Positions 47,222-57,718 of a DNA stretch of 64,000 nucleotides are shown here, piece after piece. This DNA comes from Jiella avicenniae (GTDB lineage Bacteria; Pseudomonadota; Alphaproteobacteria; Rhizobiales; Rhizobiaceae), in assembly GCF_021390325.1 (NCBI RefSeq), contig NZ_JAJUWU010000004.1, positions 62,001-126,000 of the forward strand, written 5' to 3'. Position 1 is the first letter of the stretch. Every line of letters begins with the position of its first letter. The notes under the pieces are model-generated. The model saw nothing but the letters and a program-made list of their open reading frames with translations. It was not told where the DNA came from and did no database searches. Position numbers and translations under genes: made by a program.

Positions 47222-47253
47222 GGCGCACCCAGCTTGTTGCGAGCCGGTGCGCC
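47222..47253 (+). promoter_or_regulatory. Hairpin in the rpsB-tsf gap
   Basis: GGCGCACC / GGTGCGCC, perfect 8-bp arms, with an inner GCTTG/CGAGC stem. It ends about 25 bases before the tsf start, just ahead of the ribosome-binding site, without a T-tract. It may cause partial termination or affect tsf translation. Confidence 0.5.
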
Positions 47254-47277
47254 AAATCATTTCCGAGGAAGGCTAAG

Positions 47278-48204
47278 ATGGCAATTTCCGCTTCGATGGT
47301 GAAGGAACTCCGCGAGAAGACCGGCGCGGGCATGATGGACTGCAAGACCGCACTCGCCGAGACCAACGGCGACATGGAAGCTGCGATCGACTGGCTGCGC
47401 AAGAAGGGCATCTCGAAGGCCGACAAGAAATCCGGGCGCACCGCCGCCGAGGGTCTGATCGGCGTCGCCGCCGAAGGCACGAAGGCCGTCGTCGTCGAGG
47501 TCAATTCCGAGACCGACTTCGTCGCCCGCAACGAGGCCTTCCAGACGCTCGTCCGCGACGTCGCGACCGTCGCGCTGTCGACCGACGGCACCGTCGAGGC
47601 GGTTTCCGGCGCGACCTATCCGGGGTCGGACAAGACCGTTCTCGAGAGCGTCCGCGAGGCCGTCGCCACCATCGGCGAGAACATGAGCCTGCGCCGGTCG
47701 GCGCTGCTCTCGGTCTCGGACGGCGTGGTCGCCACCTACATCCACAACCAGGTCGCCGACGGTCTCGGCAAGCTGGGCGTGCTGGTCGCGTTGGAATCGA
47801 CCGGCGACAAGGACAAGCTCGCCGCCTTCGGTCGGCAGGTGGCGATGCACGTCGCCGCGACCAACCCGCTGGCGCTGTCGGCCGACGAGATCGATCCGGC
47901 GGTGGTCGAGCGCGAGAAGGCGATCTTCTCCGATCAGGCCCGCCAGTCCGGCAAGCCCGAGAACATCATCGAGAAGATGGTCGAGGGTCGGCTGCGCAAG
48001 TTCTACGAGGAGGTCGTTCTCCTCAAGCAGAACTTCGTCATCAACCCGGACCTCACCGTCGAGAAGGCGCTCGCCGAAGCGGAGAAGGACATCGGCGCGC
48101 CGACGAAGATCGCCGCCTTCGTGCGCTTCGCCCTCGGCGAGGGCATCGAGCGCGAGACCAGCGACTTCGCCGCGGAAGTCGCGGCGGCCGCCGGCAAGAA
48201 GTAA
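47278..48204 (+). CDS. tsf: Elongation factor Ts
   Basis: 308 residues. [26 protein letters not shown] is the N-terminal domain start; TDFVARN carries the TDFV motif that pushes into EF-Tu and releases GDP. Two core subdomains and the helical C-terminal module follow. ATG 47278 has GAGGAAGG upstream. A hairpin precedes it and a terminator follows it. Confidence 0.98.
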   Translation: MAISASMVKELREKTGAGMMDCKTALAETNGDMEAAIDWLRKKGISKADKKSGRTAAEGLIGVAAEGTKAVVVEVNSETDFVARNEAFQTLVRDVATVALSTDGTVEAVSGATYPGSDKTVLESVREAVATIGENMSLRRSALLSVSDGVVATYIHNQVADGLGKLGVLVALESTGDKDKLAAFGRQVAMHVAATNPLALSADEIDPAVVEREKAIFSDQARQSGKPENIIEKMVEGRLRKFYEEVVLLKQNFVINPDLTVEKALAEAEKDIGAPTKIAAFVRFALGEGIERETSDFAAEVAAAAGKK

Positions 48205-48283
48205 GCGCCGCTCCGGCCGTTGCGCCGGAACCGGCCGACGTCGCCGCGCGCGGCGATGATCGGCCCTAGCGGAACAACTCGGG

Positions 48284-48320
48284 CGGGCGCTCGCTTCACA
48301 AGCGGGCGCCCGTATTGTAT
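48284..48320 (+). terminator. Intrinsic terminator after tsf
   Basis: CGGGCGC/GCGCCCG and CGCTT/AAGCG arms with one mismatch between, loop CAC, then TATTGTAT. It should separate rpsB-tsf from pyrH and the genes beyond. Confidence 0.7.
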
Positions 48321-48465
48321 CGGCAGGCAGAAGCGCGGCGGCAGAAGGCCTTCGCGACAAGGGCCCTTCGGGTGCGGCGTGCCACGGCGCGCCGACCGTG
48401 GGCAGAGGACAAAGACGGTCCGACGCGTGGCGATGCGGGGCGTTTCGACTGGAACGGGATACTCG

Positions 48466-49185
48466 ATGACCTCAGAAATCCGCTATCGCCGCGTCTTGCT
48501 GAAGGTCTCGGGTGAAGCTCTCATGGGCGAGCAGGGCTTCGGCATCGACGTCGCCGTGGTCGACCGGATCGCGTCCGACATCGCCGAGGCGCGGGCGCTC
48601 GGCGTCGACATCTCGGTGGTGATCGGCGGCGGCAACATCTTCCGGGGCGTCGCCGTCGCCTCGAAGGGCGGCGACCGCGTCACCGGCGACCACATGGGCA
48701 TGCTCGGCACGGTCATCAACGCGCTCGCCTTGCGCACCTCGCTCACCAAGATGGGCGTCGACGCCATCGTCCTGTCGGCCATCGCCATGCCGGAGATCTG
48801 CGAAAACTTCACCCAGCGCGCCGCACTCGCCCATCAGGCGGCCGGGCGCGTCGTGATCTTCGCGGGCGGCACCGGCAATCCCTTCTTCACGACCGATTCG
48901 GCCGGCGCGCTGCGCGCCGCCGAAATGGGTGCCGCGGCGCTGTTCAAGGGCACCCAGGTCGACGGAATCTATTCCGCCGATCCGAAGAAGGTGCCCGATG
49001 CCGAGCGCTACGAGCACCTGACCCATTCGCAGGTCATCGACCGCGGCCTGCAGGTCATGGACATCGCCGCCGTCGCGCTCACCCGCGAAAACCACATTCC
49101 GATCGTCGTCTTCTCGATCCACGAGAAGGGGGAATTCGCCAGAATTCTCGCCGGCACCGGCCGCGCGACGACCGTGTCGGACTGA
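48466..49185 (+). CDS. pyrH: UMP kinase
   Basis: 239-residue bacterial uridylate kinase of the amino-acid-kinase fold. [18 protein letters not shown] binds [14 protein letters not shown] and [10 protein letters not shown] bind UMP, and the [15 protein letters not shown] segment closes the site. It makes UDP for nucleic acids and for UDP-sugars used by the lpx genes. ATG 48466 is preceded by GGAACGGGA. It begins the second transcription segment. Confidence 0.97.
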   Translation: MTSEIRYRRVLLKVSGEALMGEQGFGIDVAVVDRIASDIAEARALGVDISVVIGGGNIFRGVAVASKGGDRVTGDHMGMLGTVINALALRTSLTKMGVDAIVLSAIAMPEICENFTQRAALAHQAAGRVVIFAGGTGNPFFTTDSAGALRAAEMGAAALFKGTQVDGIYSADPKKVPDAERYEHLTHSQVIDRGLQVMDIAAVALTRENHIPIVVFSIHEKGEFARILAGTGRATTVSD

Positions 49186-49230
49186 AGACCCCCGGCCCGA
49201 CCCGCCAGCATCCCACGAGAGGAAACGACC

Positions 49231-49788
49231 ATGGCCGAACTCGATCTCAACGAACTGAAGCGCCGCATGGAAGGCGCGATCAACAGCCTGAAGAGCGATC
49301 TGGCGGCGCTGAGGACGGGCCGCGCTTCGGCCAATCTCCTCGATCCGATCACCGTCGAGGCCTACGGGTCGCAGATGCCGCTGAACCAGGTCGCCAACGT
49401 CTCCGTGCCCGAGCCGCGCATGGTCGCGGTGTCCGTCTGGGACAAGCAGATGGTCGGCAAGGTCGAGCGGGCGATCCGCGAATCGCATCTCGGGCTGAAC
49501 CCGATCACCGACGGCACCACCCTGCGCATCCCGCTGCCCGAGCTCAACGAGGAGCGGCGCAGGGAACTCGTCAAGGTCGCCCACCAATATGCCGAAAGCG
49601 CCCGCGTCGCCGCCCGCCACGTGCGCCGCGACGGCATGGACAGCCTGAAGAAGAGCGAAAAGGCCGGCGAGATTGGCCAGGACGACAGCCGGCAGCTTTC
49701 GGACAAGGTCCAGAAGATGACCGACGACACGATTGCCGAAATCGACAATTTGCTTTCCGGCAAGGAAGCCGAAATCATGCAGGTGTAG
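49231..49788 (+). CDS. frr: Ribosome recycling factor
   Basis: 185 residues, the standard length. [28 protein letters not shown] starts the three-helix domain, and the small domain lies at [18 protein letters not shown]. With EF-G it splits post-termination ribosomes. ATG 49231 has GAGAGGAA upstream; 45 bp after pyrH. Confidence 0.98.
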   Translation: MAELDLNELKRRMEGAINSLKSDLAALRTGRASANLLDPITVEAYGSQMPLNQVANVSVPEPRMVAVSVWDKQMVGKVERAIRESHLGLNPITDGTTLRIPLPELNEERRRELVKVAHQYAESARVAARHVRRDGMDSLKKSEKAGEIGQDDSRQLSDKVQKMTDDTIAEIDNLLSGKEAEIMQV

Positions 49789-49844
49789 GATCTTACGATC
49801 GCCGACCTTTCGCGTCGGCAGTCGTTTCGCAGGAGAGGGCGAGG

Positions 49845-50564
49845 ATGGTGCGGCATCCCCGACATGTGGCCATCATCATGGATGGCAACGGGCGCTGGGC
49901 ACGGGCACGTGGCCTGCCGCGCAGCATGGGCCATCGCCGCGGCGTGGAGGCCGTGCGTTCGGCCGTCCGGGCCGCCGGCGAACTCGGCATCGACTATCTG
50001 ACGCTGTTCGCCTTCTCCTCGGAGAACTGGCGCCGTCCGAAGGACGAGGTCGAGGAACTCCTGGGCCTGCTCAAGCACTTCATCCGCCGCGATCTCGCCG
50101 ATCTCCATAAGGAGAACGTCCGGGTGCGGGTGATCGGCGCACGCGACGACCTGTCGCCGGACATCCGCGGGCTTCTCGAAGAGGCGGAGAACCTTACCAA
50201 GGATAATGATCGCCAGACCCTGGTGATCGCCTTCAACTACGGCGCCCGCGACGAGGTCGCCCGTGCCATGCGGCGGATCGCCGAAAAGTTCGCCGCCGGC
50301 GAGGTCACCCTCGACGCGCTCACGGCCGACTATCTCGGCGAACACATGGATACGGCCGGCATTCCCGATCCCGATCTGATCATCCGCACCAGCGGCGAAC
50401 TCAGGCTGTCGAACTTCCTCCTGTGGCAGGCCGCCTATTCGGAATTCGTCTTCCTGCCGTGCCTGTGGCCCGACTTCGACCGTCAGGCCTTCGAAGGCGC
50501 CCTTGCCGAATATGCCAGCCGCGACCGCCGCTTCGGGGGCTTGTCGCGGGAAATCGCTTCCTGA
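49845..50564 (+). CDS. uppS: Undecaprenyl diphosphate synthase (isoprenyl transferase)
   Basis: 239 residues, cis-prenyltransferase. [11 protein letters not shown] near the N-terminus holds the catalytic Asp and the pyrophosphate-binding residues, [11 protein letters not shown] and [15 protein letters not shown] are conserved late blocks. It makes the C55 lipid carrier for peptidoglycan and O-antigen. Start ATG 49845 with GGAGAGG; only four bases separate it from cdsA. Confidence 0.97.
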   Translation: MVRHPRHVAIIMDGNGRWARARGLPRSMGHRRGVEAVRSAVRAAGELGIDYLTLFAFSSENWRRPKDEVEELLGLLKHFIRRDLADLHKENVRVRVIGARDDLSPDIRGLLEEAENLTKDNDRQTLVIAFNYGARDEVARAMRRIAEKFAAGEVTLDALTADYLGEHMDTAGIPDPDLIIRTSGELRLSNFLLWQAAYSEFVFLPCLWPDFDRQAFEGALAEYASRDRRFGGLSREIAS

Positions 50565-50568
50565 CCGG

Positions 50569-51420
50569 ATGGGGCTCGGCGTCAGACGGTTCTTCAGCGA
50601 GGGAAGCTGGAGCGATCTGAGATCGCGGCTGATCTCCGCCCTGGTGCTCGGCATCCTCGTCTGCCTGCTGGTCTTCGCCGGCGGCTGGGGGTTCCGCCTG
50701 CTCTGCTGTGCCACCGGCTTCATCGTCTTCGACGAGTGGTCGCGGATCACCCGGGCCCGGCGGCTGAGGCCGCATTTCACCTTCGGACGGCGCGTCTTCT
50801 ATTTCTCGCTCGTCGCCTTCGCATTCGGCTTCGAACTCGCCGCCATCGTGATCTTCCTCGCCGGCACCGGCTTCCTCGCCTTCATCGATCGCGACGAGCG
50901 CAAGGCCGACTGGCTCGTCGGCGGGCTCTTCTACGCCGCCGCGGCGACGTTTCCGGCCGGGCTCCTGCGCGGCGCCGACCTGCCCGGCCTCCTGACCATC
51001 GGCTTTCTGGTCACCGTCGTGTGGTCGACCGACATCTTCGCCTATTTCGCCGGTCGCTCGATCGGCGGCCCGAAGCTGATGCCGCGGGTCTCGCCGAAAA
51101 AGACGCTGTCCGGCGCCCTCGGCGGGCTTCTTGCGGCGATCGCCTTCGGCGCCCTGTTCGCCGATGCTGCGACGGGGTCGGTGCCGGCCCTGGTGCTCGT
51201 GCTGGCAGCGATCCTGTCGGTCGCCGGCCAGGCCGGAGATCTGTACGAATCCTGGATCAAGCGGCGGTTCGGGGTGAAGGATTCCGGCCGGCTCATCCCG
51301 GGTCACGGTGGGCTGATGGATCGCATCGATGCCCTGGTCGTCGCGACGACGGTCGCCTGGCTGGTCGGGATGGCGATCGCCGGCTTCGAGCGCCCCGCCG
51401 CCGGGCTGTTCCCGGTTTGA
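50569..51420 (+). CDS. cdsA: Phosphatidate cytidylyltransferase
   Basis: 283-residue membrane enzyme with about seven helices; makes CDP-diacylglycerol from phosphatidate and CTP. The CTP-transferase signature is intact near the C-terminus (SWIKRRFGVKDSG then LIPGHGG). ATG 50569 lies four bases after uppS, with translational coupling likely because the ribosome-binding site is weak. No dxr follows it here. Confidence 0.95.
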   Translation: MGLGVRRFFSEGSWSDLRSRLISALVLGILVCLLVFAGGWGFRLLCCATGFIVFDEWSRITRARRLRPHFTFGRRVFYFSLVAFAFGFELAAIVIFLAGTGFLAFIDRDERKADWLVGGLFYAAAATFPAGLLRGADLPGLLTIGFLVTVVWSTDIFAYFAGRSIGGPKLMPRVSPKKTLSGALGGLLAAIAFGALFADAATGSVPALVLVLAAILSVAGQAGDLYESWIKRRFGVKDSGRLIPGHGGLMDRIDALVVATTVAWLVGMAIAGFERPAAGLFPV

Positions 51421-51540
51421 CGGCGCCGGACCGTCGCGGAGGCGGATCACCGTCGCGCGGCGTGTTTGCGCAAATTCGGTCGCTGCTTTAGAACGAGGCA
51501 GCCGCTCGGCGGATTGGCCCGAGCGAGAAGGAGAACATCG

Positions 51541-52680
51541 ATGGAGATCGGGGCGATGACCTCCGGCCTGTGGAGCCACGGGCTGATCTACGTGGTGCCG
51601 TTTCTCTTCGTCCTGACGATCATCGTCTTCTTCCACGAACTCGGCCACTTCCTGATCGGCCGGCTGTGCGGGATCAAGGCGCTGACCTTCTCGGTCGGCT
51701 TCGGGCCGGAACTCATCGGTTTCACCGACCGGCAGGGGACGCGCTGGAAGCTCGCGGCGATCCCGCTCGGCGGCTACGTCAAGTTTCTGGGCGACGAGAA
51801 CGCCGCCTCGGTTCCCGACCGGAATGCCGTCGAAGGGATGAGCGAGGCCGAAAGGCGCCACGCCTTTCCCTCTGCGAGCGTCGCGAGGCGCGCGGCGACC
51901 GTCGCCGCCGGGCCGATCGCCAACTTCATCCTGGCGATCGTCATCTTCGCCGGCGTGGTCTTCGCCAACGGGCGGGTGGTCGGCGATCCGATCGTCTCCG
52001 GGGTCGAACCGGACTCGCCGGCCGCGGCTGCCGGCTTCGAGCCCGGCGACCGGGTGTTGTCGGCCGACGGCGAGGCGATCGACTATTTCTCCGACCTGCA
52101 GCGCCACGTCGCGGCCACCGGCGCGAATCCGATCGCCTTCCAGGTGGAACGCGGCGGTCGGACGGTCGAACTCACGGTCACGCCGCGGATGGAGACCCGC
52201 GAGGACGAATTCGGCAATTCCTTCACCATGCCGATCGTCGGCCTCAGGGCCGAGAACGTCAACGGCAGCTTCAGGGTCGAAAATCTCGGGCCGCTGGAGT
52301 CGCTGCAATACGGCGTCTCGCAGACCTGGTTCGTGGCGGCGCAGACGGTCGGCTTCATCGGCGAGGTGGTGACCGGGCGCCAGAGCGCCGACCAGATCGG
52401 CGGGCCGATCCGCATCGCCCAGGTGTCGAGCCAGGTCTCGACGATCGGCATCGGGGCGCTGCTCAATCTCGCGGCGCTGCTGTCGATCTCGATCGGCATC
52501 CTGAATCTGTTGCCGATTCCGATGCTCGACGGCGGCCATCTCCTGTTCTACGCCTTCGAGGCGGTGCGGGGCCGGCCGCTGAGCGAGCAGGTCCAGGAGG
52601 TCGGCTTCAAAATCGGTCTCGCCCTCGTCACGATGCTCATGATATTTGCTTTCTGGAACGACATCTCCGGCCAGGTCTGA
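51541..52680 (+). CDS. rseP: Site-2 intramembrane metalloprotease RseP
   Basis: 379 residues. The zinc motif HELGH is at 32-36 in the first membrane helix; one PDZ domain lies around 125-205; the third zinc ligand is in the LDGGHLLFY helix near 320. Cleaves membrane-bound anti-sigma factors or signal-peptide remnants. ATG 51541 follows AAGGAGA. 120 bp after cdsA. Confidence 0.97.
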   Translation: MEIGAMTSGLWSHGLIYVVPFLFVLTIIVFFHELGHFLIGRLCGIKALTFSVGFGPELIGFTDRQGTRWKLAAIPLGGYVKFLGDENAASVPDRNAVEGMSEAERRHAFPSASVARRAATVAAGPIANFILAIVIFAGVVFANGRVVGDPIVSGVEPDSPAAAAGFEPGDRVLSADGEAIDYFSDLQRHVAATGANPIAFQVERGGRTVELTVTPRMETREDEFGNSFTMPIVGLRAENVNGSFRVENLGPLESLQYGVSQTWFVAAQTVGFIGEVVTGRQSADQIGGPIRIAQVSSQVSTIGIGALLNLAALLSISIGILNLLPIPMLDGGHLLFYAFEAVRGRPLSEQVQEVGFKIGLALVTMLMIFAFWNDISGQV

Positions 52681-52880
52681 GGGGGCTCGGCCGACAGGGG
52701 GGTGGGGGAACATTTGATTAACCATGTCGCCATGGTTCGTGACCGCCTTGCAACGGCGTTTCCGATTCCTCAATCCACAAGGGCGAGTCTGCTTGAACGG
52801 AATATCAAAGCCGGTACAAGGCGGACTCTGGAAATGCACGTCCTGCTGAACGGCAAGAAGACGACAAGGTGGTTGGAAAC

Positions 52881-55331
52881 ATGAAGGCTCGAACGAAAAC
52901 CTTGCGCGCGGCGACCGCGATGGCGCTCTCTTCGACCCTCCTCGCCGCCACCACGATGACCGCCCAGCTCGCGGCGACGAGCCTCGCCGATGCGGCGACC
53001 GTCAACCGGATCGCGGTCAGCGGCAACAGCCGGGTCGACGCCGAGACGGTTCGCGGCTTCATCGAGATCAAGCCGGGCCAGAACGTCACCGAGGCCGATC
53101 AGGACGCCGCCGTCCGCCGGCTTTACTCGACGGGGCTGTTTTCGAACGTGCGCATCAGCCAGTCGGGCGGGACGCTGAACATCGCGGTCGAAGAGAACCA
53201 GATCGTCAATCAGGTGCTCTTCCAGGGCAATTCCAAGATCAAGGACCAGCAGCTCAACGCGGCCGTGCAGACGACGCCGCGCGGACCTTACTCCCAGGCG
53301 ACCGTCGATGCCGACGTCGAGGCGATCAAGAACGCCTACGTGACCATCGGCCGCAGCGATGCCGTCGTGACGGCCCAGACGCAGCCGATCGGCCAGGGCC
53401 GCGTCAACGTCATCTTCAACATCCAGGAAGGTGACCGCACGAAGATCGCCTCGATCAGCTTCGTCGGCAACAACGCCTTCTCCGATGCCCGGTTGAAGCA
53501 GGTGATCTCGCTGCGCGAGACCGGCATCCTCAGCTTCATCCAGCGCGACGACGTGTACGATCCGGATCGGCTGCAGGCCGACGAGGAGACGGTGCGCCGT
53601 TTCTATTACAATCACGGCTATGCCGACTTCCGCATCCTGTCGGCGGTTGCCGAACTCGATCCGGACCAGAATTCCTACTACATCACCTTCACCGTGGACG
53701 AGGGTGAACGTTACACCTTCGGCAACGTGAGGATCGACTCGACCATCGAGGGCGTCGATACCGAGGCGCTCTACGGCGAACTCGACACCCAGCCGGGCGA
53801 CGTCTACAGCGCCAAGGAGGTCGAGAACTCCCTGGTCAACCTGACCAACGCGCTGGCGAACAAGGGCTTCGCCTTTGCCCAAGTGACGCCGCGCGGAGAC
53901 CGCGACTTCACCAACCACACCATCGCCATCGACTACGTGATCGACCAGGGCCCGCGGGTCTATGTCGAGCGCATCGAGATCCGCGGCAACACCAAGACCC
54001 GCGACTACGTCATCCGCCGCGAGTTCGACCTGTCGGAGGGCGACGCCTTCAATCAGGTGCTGATCCAGCGCGCCAAGCAGCGGCTCGAGGACCTGAAATA
54101 CTTCACCACGGTGAAGATCTCGACGGCCCCGGGTTCGGAGCCGGACCGCGTCATCGTCCTCGTCGACGTCTCCGAAAAGGCGACCGGCGAAATCTCGGTC
54201 GGTGGCGGCTACACGACCAGCGGCGACTCCTCCGGCCCCGTCGCCGAAGTCGGCATTCAGGAACGCAACTTCCTCGGACGCGGGCAGTTCATCAAGGTTT
54301 CGGCCGGCCTCGGCACCAACAGCCGCAGCTACAACCTCTCCTTCACCGAGCCGTATTTCCTCGGACAGCGTCTGGCGGCCGGTTTCGACGTCTATCATAC
54401 CGAGACCTCGACCGACGACTACGACGTGACGCGCACCGGCGGCGACGTTCGCCTGTCGGCCCCGATCACCGACCATCTGACGGCGACGGTGGCGTACAAC
54501 TACAAGCAGGAGAGCTACGGCGACAACACCGGCAGGACGGTCGACAATCCGGCTTTCCCGGCGGATCCGACCGCCCCGGAGACGATCGACAGCACCTGCG
54601 GCGATCCCAATCCGCTCGGCAATCTCTTTGACGAGGGCGGCAATCCCCTCAATGCGCCGTCCTTCACCGACTCGCCGATCATCAACGAGGCGATCTGCGC
54701 CGGCGACTATCGCACGTCCTCGCTGTCCTATCAGTTCACCTACAACACGCTGGACAACAATCAGGATCCGCGAAACGGCTTCATCGGCTCGATCGGCCAG
54801 GAATTCGCCGGCCTCGGCGGCGATGCGAAATACGTCAAGACCACCGGTAAGGCATCCTATTTCAACCTTCTCAGCGAGGAATGGGACGTCGTCGGGCAGC
54901 TCGCCGGCGGTGCCGGCAACGTCACGGCCCTCGGCGACGACCTGCGCGTCTTCGACAACTTCTTCAAAGGGCAGGACATCGTCCGCGGCTTCGACACCCG
55001 TGGCATCGGCCCGCGGCAGTACGACGTCGCGATCGGCGGCGAGAACTATGCCAACGTCTCGGCCGAGGCGACCTTCCCGATCCCGGGCCTCAACCGCGAT
55101 CTAGGCTTCCGCGGCGCGGTCTTCGCCGATGCCGGTTCGCTCTGGGGCTCCGAATTCGAAGGCCAGCCCGGGGTCGAAGGCACCGACTTCGCGATCCGCG
55201 CCTCGGCCGGCGTCGGCCTGATCTGGGCCTCGCCCTTCGGTCCGCTGCGGGTCAACTACGCCCATCCGCTGGCCAAGGAAGACTTCGACGACACGCAGGA
55301 GTTTTCCTTCGGCTTCTCGTCGCGCTTCTGA
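52881..55331 (+). CDS. bamA: Outer membrane protein assembly factor BamA
   Basis: 816 residues. Long signal peptide (about 40 residues, ending LADAA), five POTRA domains to about residue 430, then the 16-stranded Omp85 barrel. The barrel has the family FxxGxxDVRGF-type motif as [15 protein letters not shown] and the [13 protein letters not shown] late block. The C-terminal Phe (FSSRF) is the insertion signal. It folds and inserts outer-membrane proteins. ATG 52881 has AAGGTGG/GGAA upstream; GTG 52869 is also in frame. Confidence 0.97.
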   Translation: MKARTKTLRAATAMALSSTLLAATTMTAQLAATSLADAATVNRIAVSGNSRVDAETVRGFIEIKPGQNVTEADQDAAVRRLYSTGLFSNVRISQSGGTLNIAVEENQIVNQVLFQGNSKIKDQQLNAAVQTTPRGPYSQATVDADVEAIKNAYVTIGRSDAVVTAQTQPIGQGRVNVIFNIQEGDRTKIASISFVGNNAFSDARLKQVISLRETGILSFIQRDDVYDPDRLQADEETVRRFYYNHGYADFRILSAVAELDPDQNSYYITFTVDEGERYTFGNVRIDSTIEGVDTEALYGELDTQPGDVYSAKEVENSLVNLTNALANKGFAFAQVTPRGDRDFTNHTIAIDYVIDQGPRVYVERIEIRGNTKTRDYVIRREFDLSEGDAFNQVLIQRAKQRLEDLKYFTTVKISTAPGSEPDRVIVLVDVSEKATGEISVGGGYTTSGDSSGPVAEVGIQERNFLGRGQFIKVSAGLGTNSRSYNLSFTEPYFLGQRLAAGFDVYHTETSTDDYDVTRTGGDVRLSAPITDHLTATVAYNYKQESYGDNTGRTVDNPAFPADPTAPETIDSTCGDPNPLGNLFDEGGNPLNAPSFTDSPIINEAICAGDYRTSSLSYQFTYNTLDNNQDPRNGFIGSIGQEFAGLGGDAKYVKTTGKASYFNLLSEEWDVVGQLAGGAGNVTALGDDLRVFDNFFKGQDIVRGFDTRGIGPRQYDVAIGGENYANVSAEATFPIPGLNRDLGFRGAVFADAGSLWGSEFEGQPGVEGTDFAIRASAGVGLIWASPFGPLRVNYAHPLAKEDFDDTQEFSFGFSSRF

Positions 55332-55383
55332 CGCCAAAGAAAGGAGCGCGGGAGGCTCTTCGTCCCGCGCCGGCTTGCCCATC

Positions 55384-56445
55384 ATGCCCGACACGTCGTT
55401 TTTCCCTCGGGGTGCGGGTCTCACCGTCGGCGAGATCGCCGGGCTGACGGGCGCCGAACTCGGCGCCGGGACGGAGCCGGGTATCCGCCTTACCGGGATC
55501 GGCGCGCTCGATCTCGCCGGACGGGACGACCTGTCCTTTTTCGACAATCCCCGCTATGCGGGGCAACTGGCCGCAACCCGGGCGGGTTGCGTCCTCGTGG
55601 CGAGCAAGTACCTGCCCCTTCTGCCGGAAGGCCTTCCGCATCTCGTCGCCGCCAACGTCCCGGCGGCCTTCGCCGTCGTCGGCCGGGAATTCTATCCCGC
55701 CGCCCGAACGCCTTCGGCGGTCCTTCCCTCGCTCGGCATCTCGCCGCGGGCCGAGGTCGATCCGACCGCCGAGATCGAGGACGACGTCACCATCGAGGCC
55801 TTCGCCGTGGTCGGGCCCGGTGCGAGGATCGGCCGTGGGACGATCGTCTCGCCGGGTGCGGTCATCGCCGGCGGCTGCGCGATCGGCCGCGACTGCCGCA
55901 TCGGCGCGCAGGTCGTTCTGTCGAACGCGCTTCTCGGCAACCGCGTGATCCTCCATCCCGGCGTCAAGATCGGCCAGGACGGCTTCGGCTACGTCCCGGG
56001 TCGCGCCGGCCTCGACAAGGTGGTCCAGATCGGCCGCGTCGTCATCCAGGACGACGTCGAGATCGGCGCCAACGCGGCCATCGACCGCGGAGCGATCCGC
56101 GACACGGTGATCGGCGAGGGGACGAAGATCGACAATCAGGTCCAGATCGGGCACAACGTCGCCGTCGGCCGGCATTCGGTGATCGTTTCGCAGGTCGGGA
56201 TCTCCGGATCGAGTACGGTCGGGGACGGCGTGATGATCGGCGGTCAGGCCGGCATCACCGGCCACGTCACGATCGGCGACGGTGCGCAGCTCGCCGCACT
56301 GTCGGGCGTCGCCACGGACGTTCCGAAGGGCGCGCGCTGGGGCGGCATTCCCGCCCGGCCGGTGCGCGAATGGCTTCGGGAGGTGCGATTCTTGACCGAA
56401 CTTGCCAAGAAGGGGCGTTCGCCGAGGAATGAGCGGAATGACTGA
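55384..56445 (+). CDS. lpxD: UDP-3-O-(3-hydroxyacyl)glucosamine N-acyltransferase
   Basis: 353 residues. N-terminal uridine-binding domain (to about 105), then a left-handed beta-helix of hexapeptide repeats. The catalytic His is in IGHNVAVG. Third step of lipid A synthesis, adding the second hydroxyacyl chain. ATG 55384 or TTG 55375 could start it; neither has a good ribosome-binding site. No skp gene lies between bamA and lpxD. Overlaps fabZ by 8 bases. Confidence 0.95.
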   Translation: MPDTSFFPRGAGLTVGEIAGLTGAELGAGTEPGIRLTGIGALDLAGRDDLSFFDNPRYAGQLAATRAGCVLVASKYLPLLPEGLPHLVAANVPAAFAVVGREFYPAARTPSAVLPSLGISPRAEVDPTAEIEDDVTIEAFAVVGPGARIGRGTIVSPGAVIAGGCAIGRDCRIGAQVVLSNALLGNRVILHPGVKIGQDGFGYVPGRAGLDKVVQIGRVVIQDDVEIGANAAIDRGAIRDTVIGEGTKIDNQVQIGHNVAVGRHSVIVSQVGISGSSTVGDGVMIGGQAGITGHVTIGDGAQLAALSGVATDVPKGARWGGIPARPVREWLREVRFLTELAKKGRSPRNERND

Positions 56446-56905
56446 CGACAGAACGACGCTGGAAAGCGCCGACATCAACAGGATCATGGAGCTTCTGCCC
56501 CATCGCTATCCGTTCCTGATGATCGATCGGATCGTCGACATCGACGGCGACAGGAGCGCCGTCGGCATCAAGAACGTCACCGCCAACGAACCGCATTTCC
56601 TCGGCCATTTCCCGACGGCGCCGGTCATGCCCGGCGTCCTGATCGTCGAGGGCATGGCGCAGACCGCCGGCGCGATCTGCGCCCTTTCGCGCGGCGGGGA
56701 GGCCCCGTCGCTGGTCTATTTCATGACCATCGACAACGCCAAGTTCCGCAAGCCGGTGATCCCGGGCGACAGGCTCGAATACCACGTCACCCAGACCAAG
56801 CGGCGGGCCAACATCTGGAAGTTCGACTGCATCGCCAAGGTCGACGAACAGAAGGTGGCAGAGGCGACGGTGAGCGCCATGCTCGTCCCGCGCGACGCCG
56901 AATGA
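56438..56905 (+). CDS. fabZ: 3-hydroxyacyl-ACP dehydratase FabZ
   Basis: 155 residues, hot-dog fold: [14 protein letters not shown] and the active-site helix block with catalytic His ([12 protein letters not shown]) and Glu (LIVEGMAQ). It dehydrates 3-hydroxyacyl-ACP in fatty acid synthesis and so competes with LpxA/LpxD for substrate. ATG 56438 is chosen because GAGGA is eight bases upstream; ATG 56429 is too close. Overlaps lpxA by ATGA. Confidence 0.96.
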   Translation: MTDDRTTLESADINRIMELLPHRYPFLMIDRIVDIDGDRSAVGIKNVTANEPHFLGHFPTAPVMPGVLIVEGMAQTAGAICALSRGGEAPSLVYFMTIDNAKFRKPVIPGDRLEYHVTQTKRRANIWKFDCIAKVDEQKVAEATVSAMLVPRDAE

Positions 56906-57714
56906 CGATGAGCGAAACGACGATCCATCCCTCGGCGGTGATCGAGGCCGGCGCCGAGATCGGCGAAGGCTGCGAGATCGGACCCTTCTGCCACATCGGC
57001 CCGCAGGTCCGGCTCGGCGCGCGCAGCCGTCTGCGCTCGCACGTCGTCATCTGGGGCAACACGGTGATCGGCCCCGGCGCCCAGATCTGGCCCTTCGCCT
57101 CCCTCGGCCACGCGCCGCAGCACCTGAAATACCGCGGGGAGGACACCCGCCTCGTGATCGGCGACAACTGCCTGATCCGCGAGCACGTCACGATGAACGC
57201 CGGCACCGTGCAGGGCCGGTCCGAGACGACGATCGGCGACAACTGCGCCTTCTTCACCGGCGCCCACGTCGCCCACGACTGCGTCGTCGAGCGCAACGTC
57301 ACCCTGATCAACAACGTCATGCTCGCCGGCCATTGCATCGTCGGCGAATATGCGACCGTCGCCGGCGGCTCGGGCATCCACCAGTTCACCCGGATCGGCC
57401 ACCACGCCTATGTCGGGGGCCTGGCCGCCGTCGAGGGGGACGTCATTCCCTTCGGCATGGTGCTCGGCAACCGCGCCTATCTCTCCGGACTCAACGTCAT
57501 CGGCATGAAGCGCGCCGGCTTCGACCGCCACGCGATCCGCAACGTGCGCCGGGCCTATCGCATGCTGTTCTCCGACGACCTGACCTTCAAGGAGAACATG
57601 GACGAGGTTCAGAGCGAATTCCCCGAAGACCCGCTGGTGCAGGATCTCATGGGCTTCATCCGCTCCGGTGGCGACCGCGCGCTCTGCTTCCCGCGGCACT
57701 CGCAGCTCTCCTGA
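56902..57714 (+). CDS. lpxA: Acyl-ACP--UDP-N-acetylglucosamine O-acyltransferase
   Basis: 270 residues. Left-handed beta-helix from the start ([15 protein letters not shown]), the catalytic His in [10 protein letters not shown], and a C-terminal helical part. First step of lipid A synthesis. ATG 56902 overlaps the fabZ stop (ATGA). Four bases before lpxI. Confidence 0.97.
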   Translation: MTMSETTIHPSAVIEAGAEIGEGCEIGPFCHIGPQVRLGARSRLRSHVVIWGNTVIGPGAQIWPFASLGHAPQHLKYRGEDTRLVIGDNCLIREHVTMNAGTVQGRSETTIGDNCAFFTGAHVAHDCVVERNVTLINNVMLAGHCIVGEYATVAGGSGIHQFTRIGHHAYVGGLAAVEGDVIPFGMVLGNRAYLSGLNVIGMKRAGFDRHAIRNVRRAYRMLFSDDLTFKENMDEVQSEFPEDPLVQDLMGFIRSGGDRALCFPRHSQLS

Positions 57715-57718
57715 GACG

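Noticed and set aside
50401-52839. Open frame of about 810 codons opposite cdsA-rseP
   Set aside because: Asp/Arg/His-rich antisense shadow crossing several well-supported genes.
52702-52884. 60-codon frame before bamA
   Set aside because: It overlaps the bamA start, has no ribosome-binding site and no conserved look; a 7-bp hairpin (AACCATG/CATGGTT at 52720-52737) lies in it instead.
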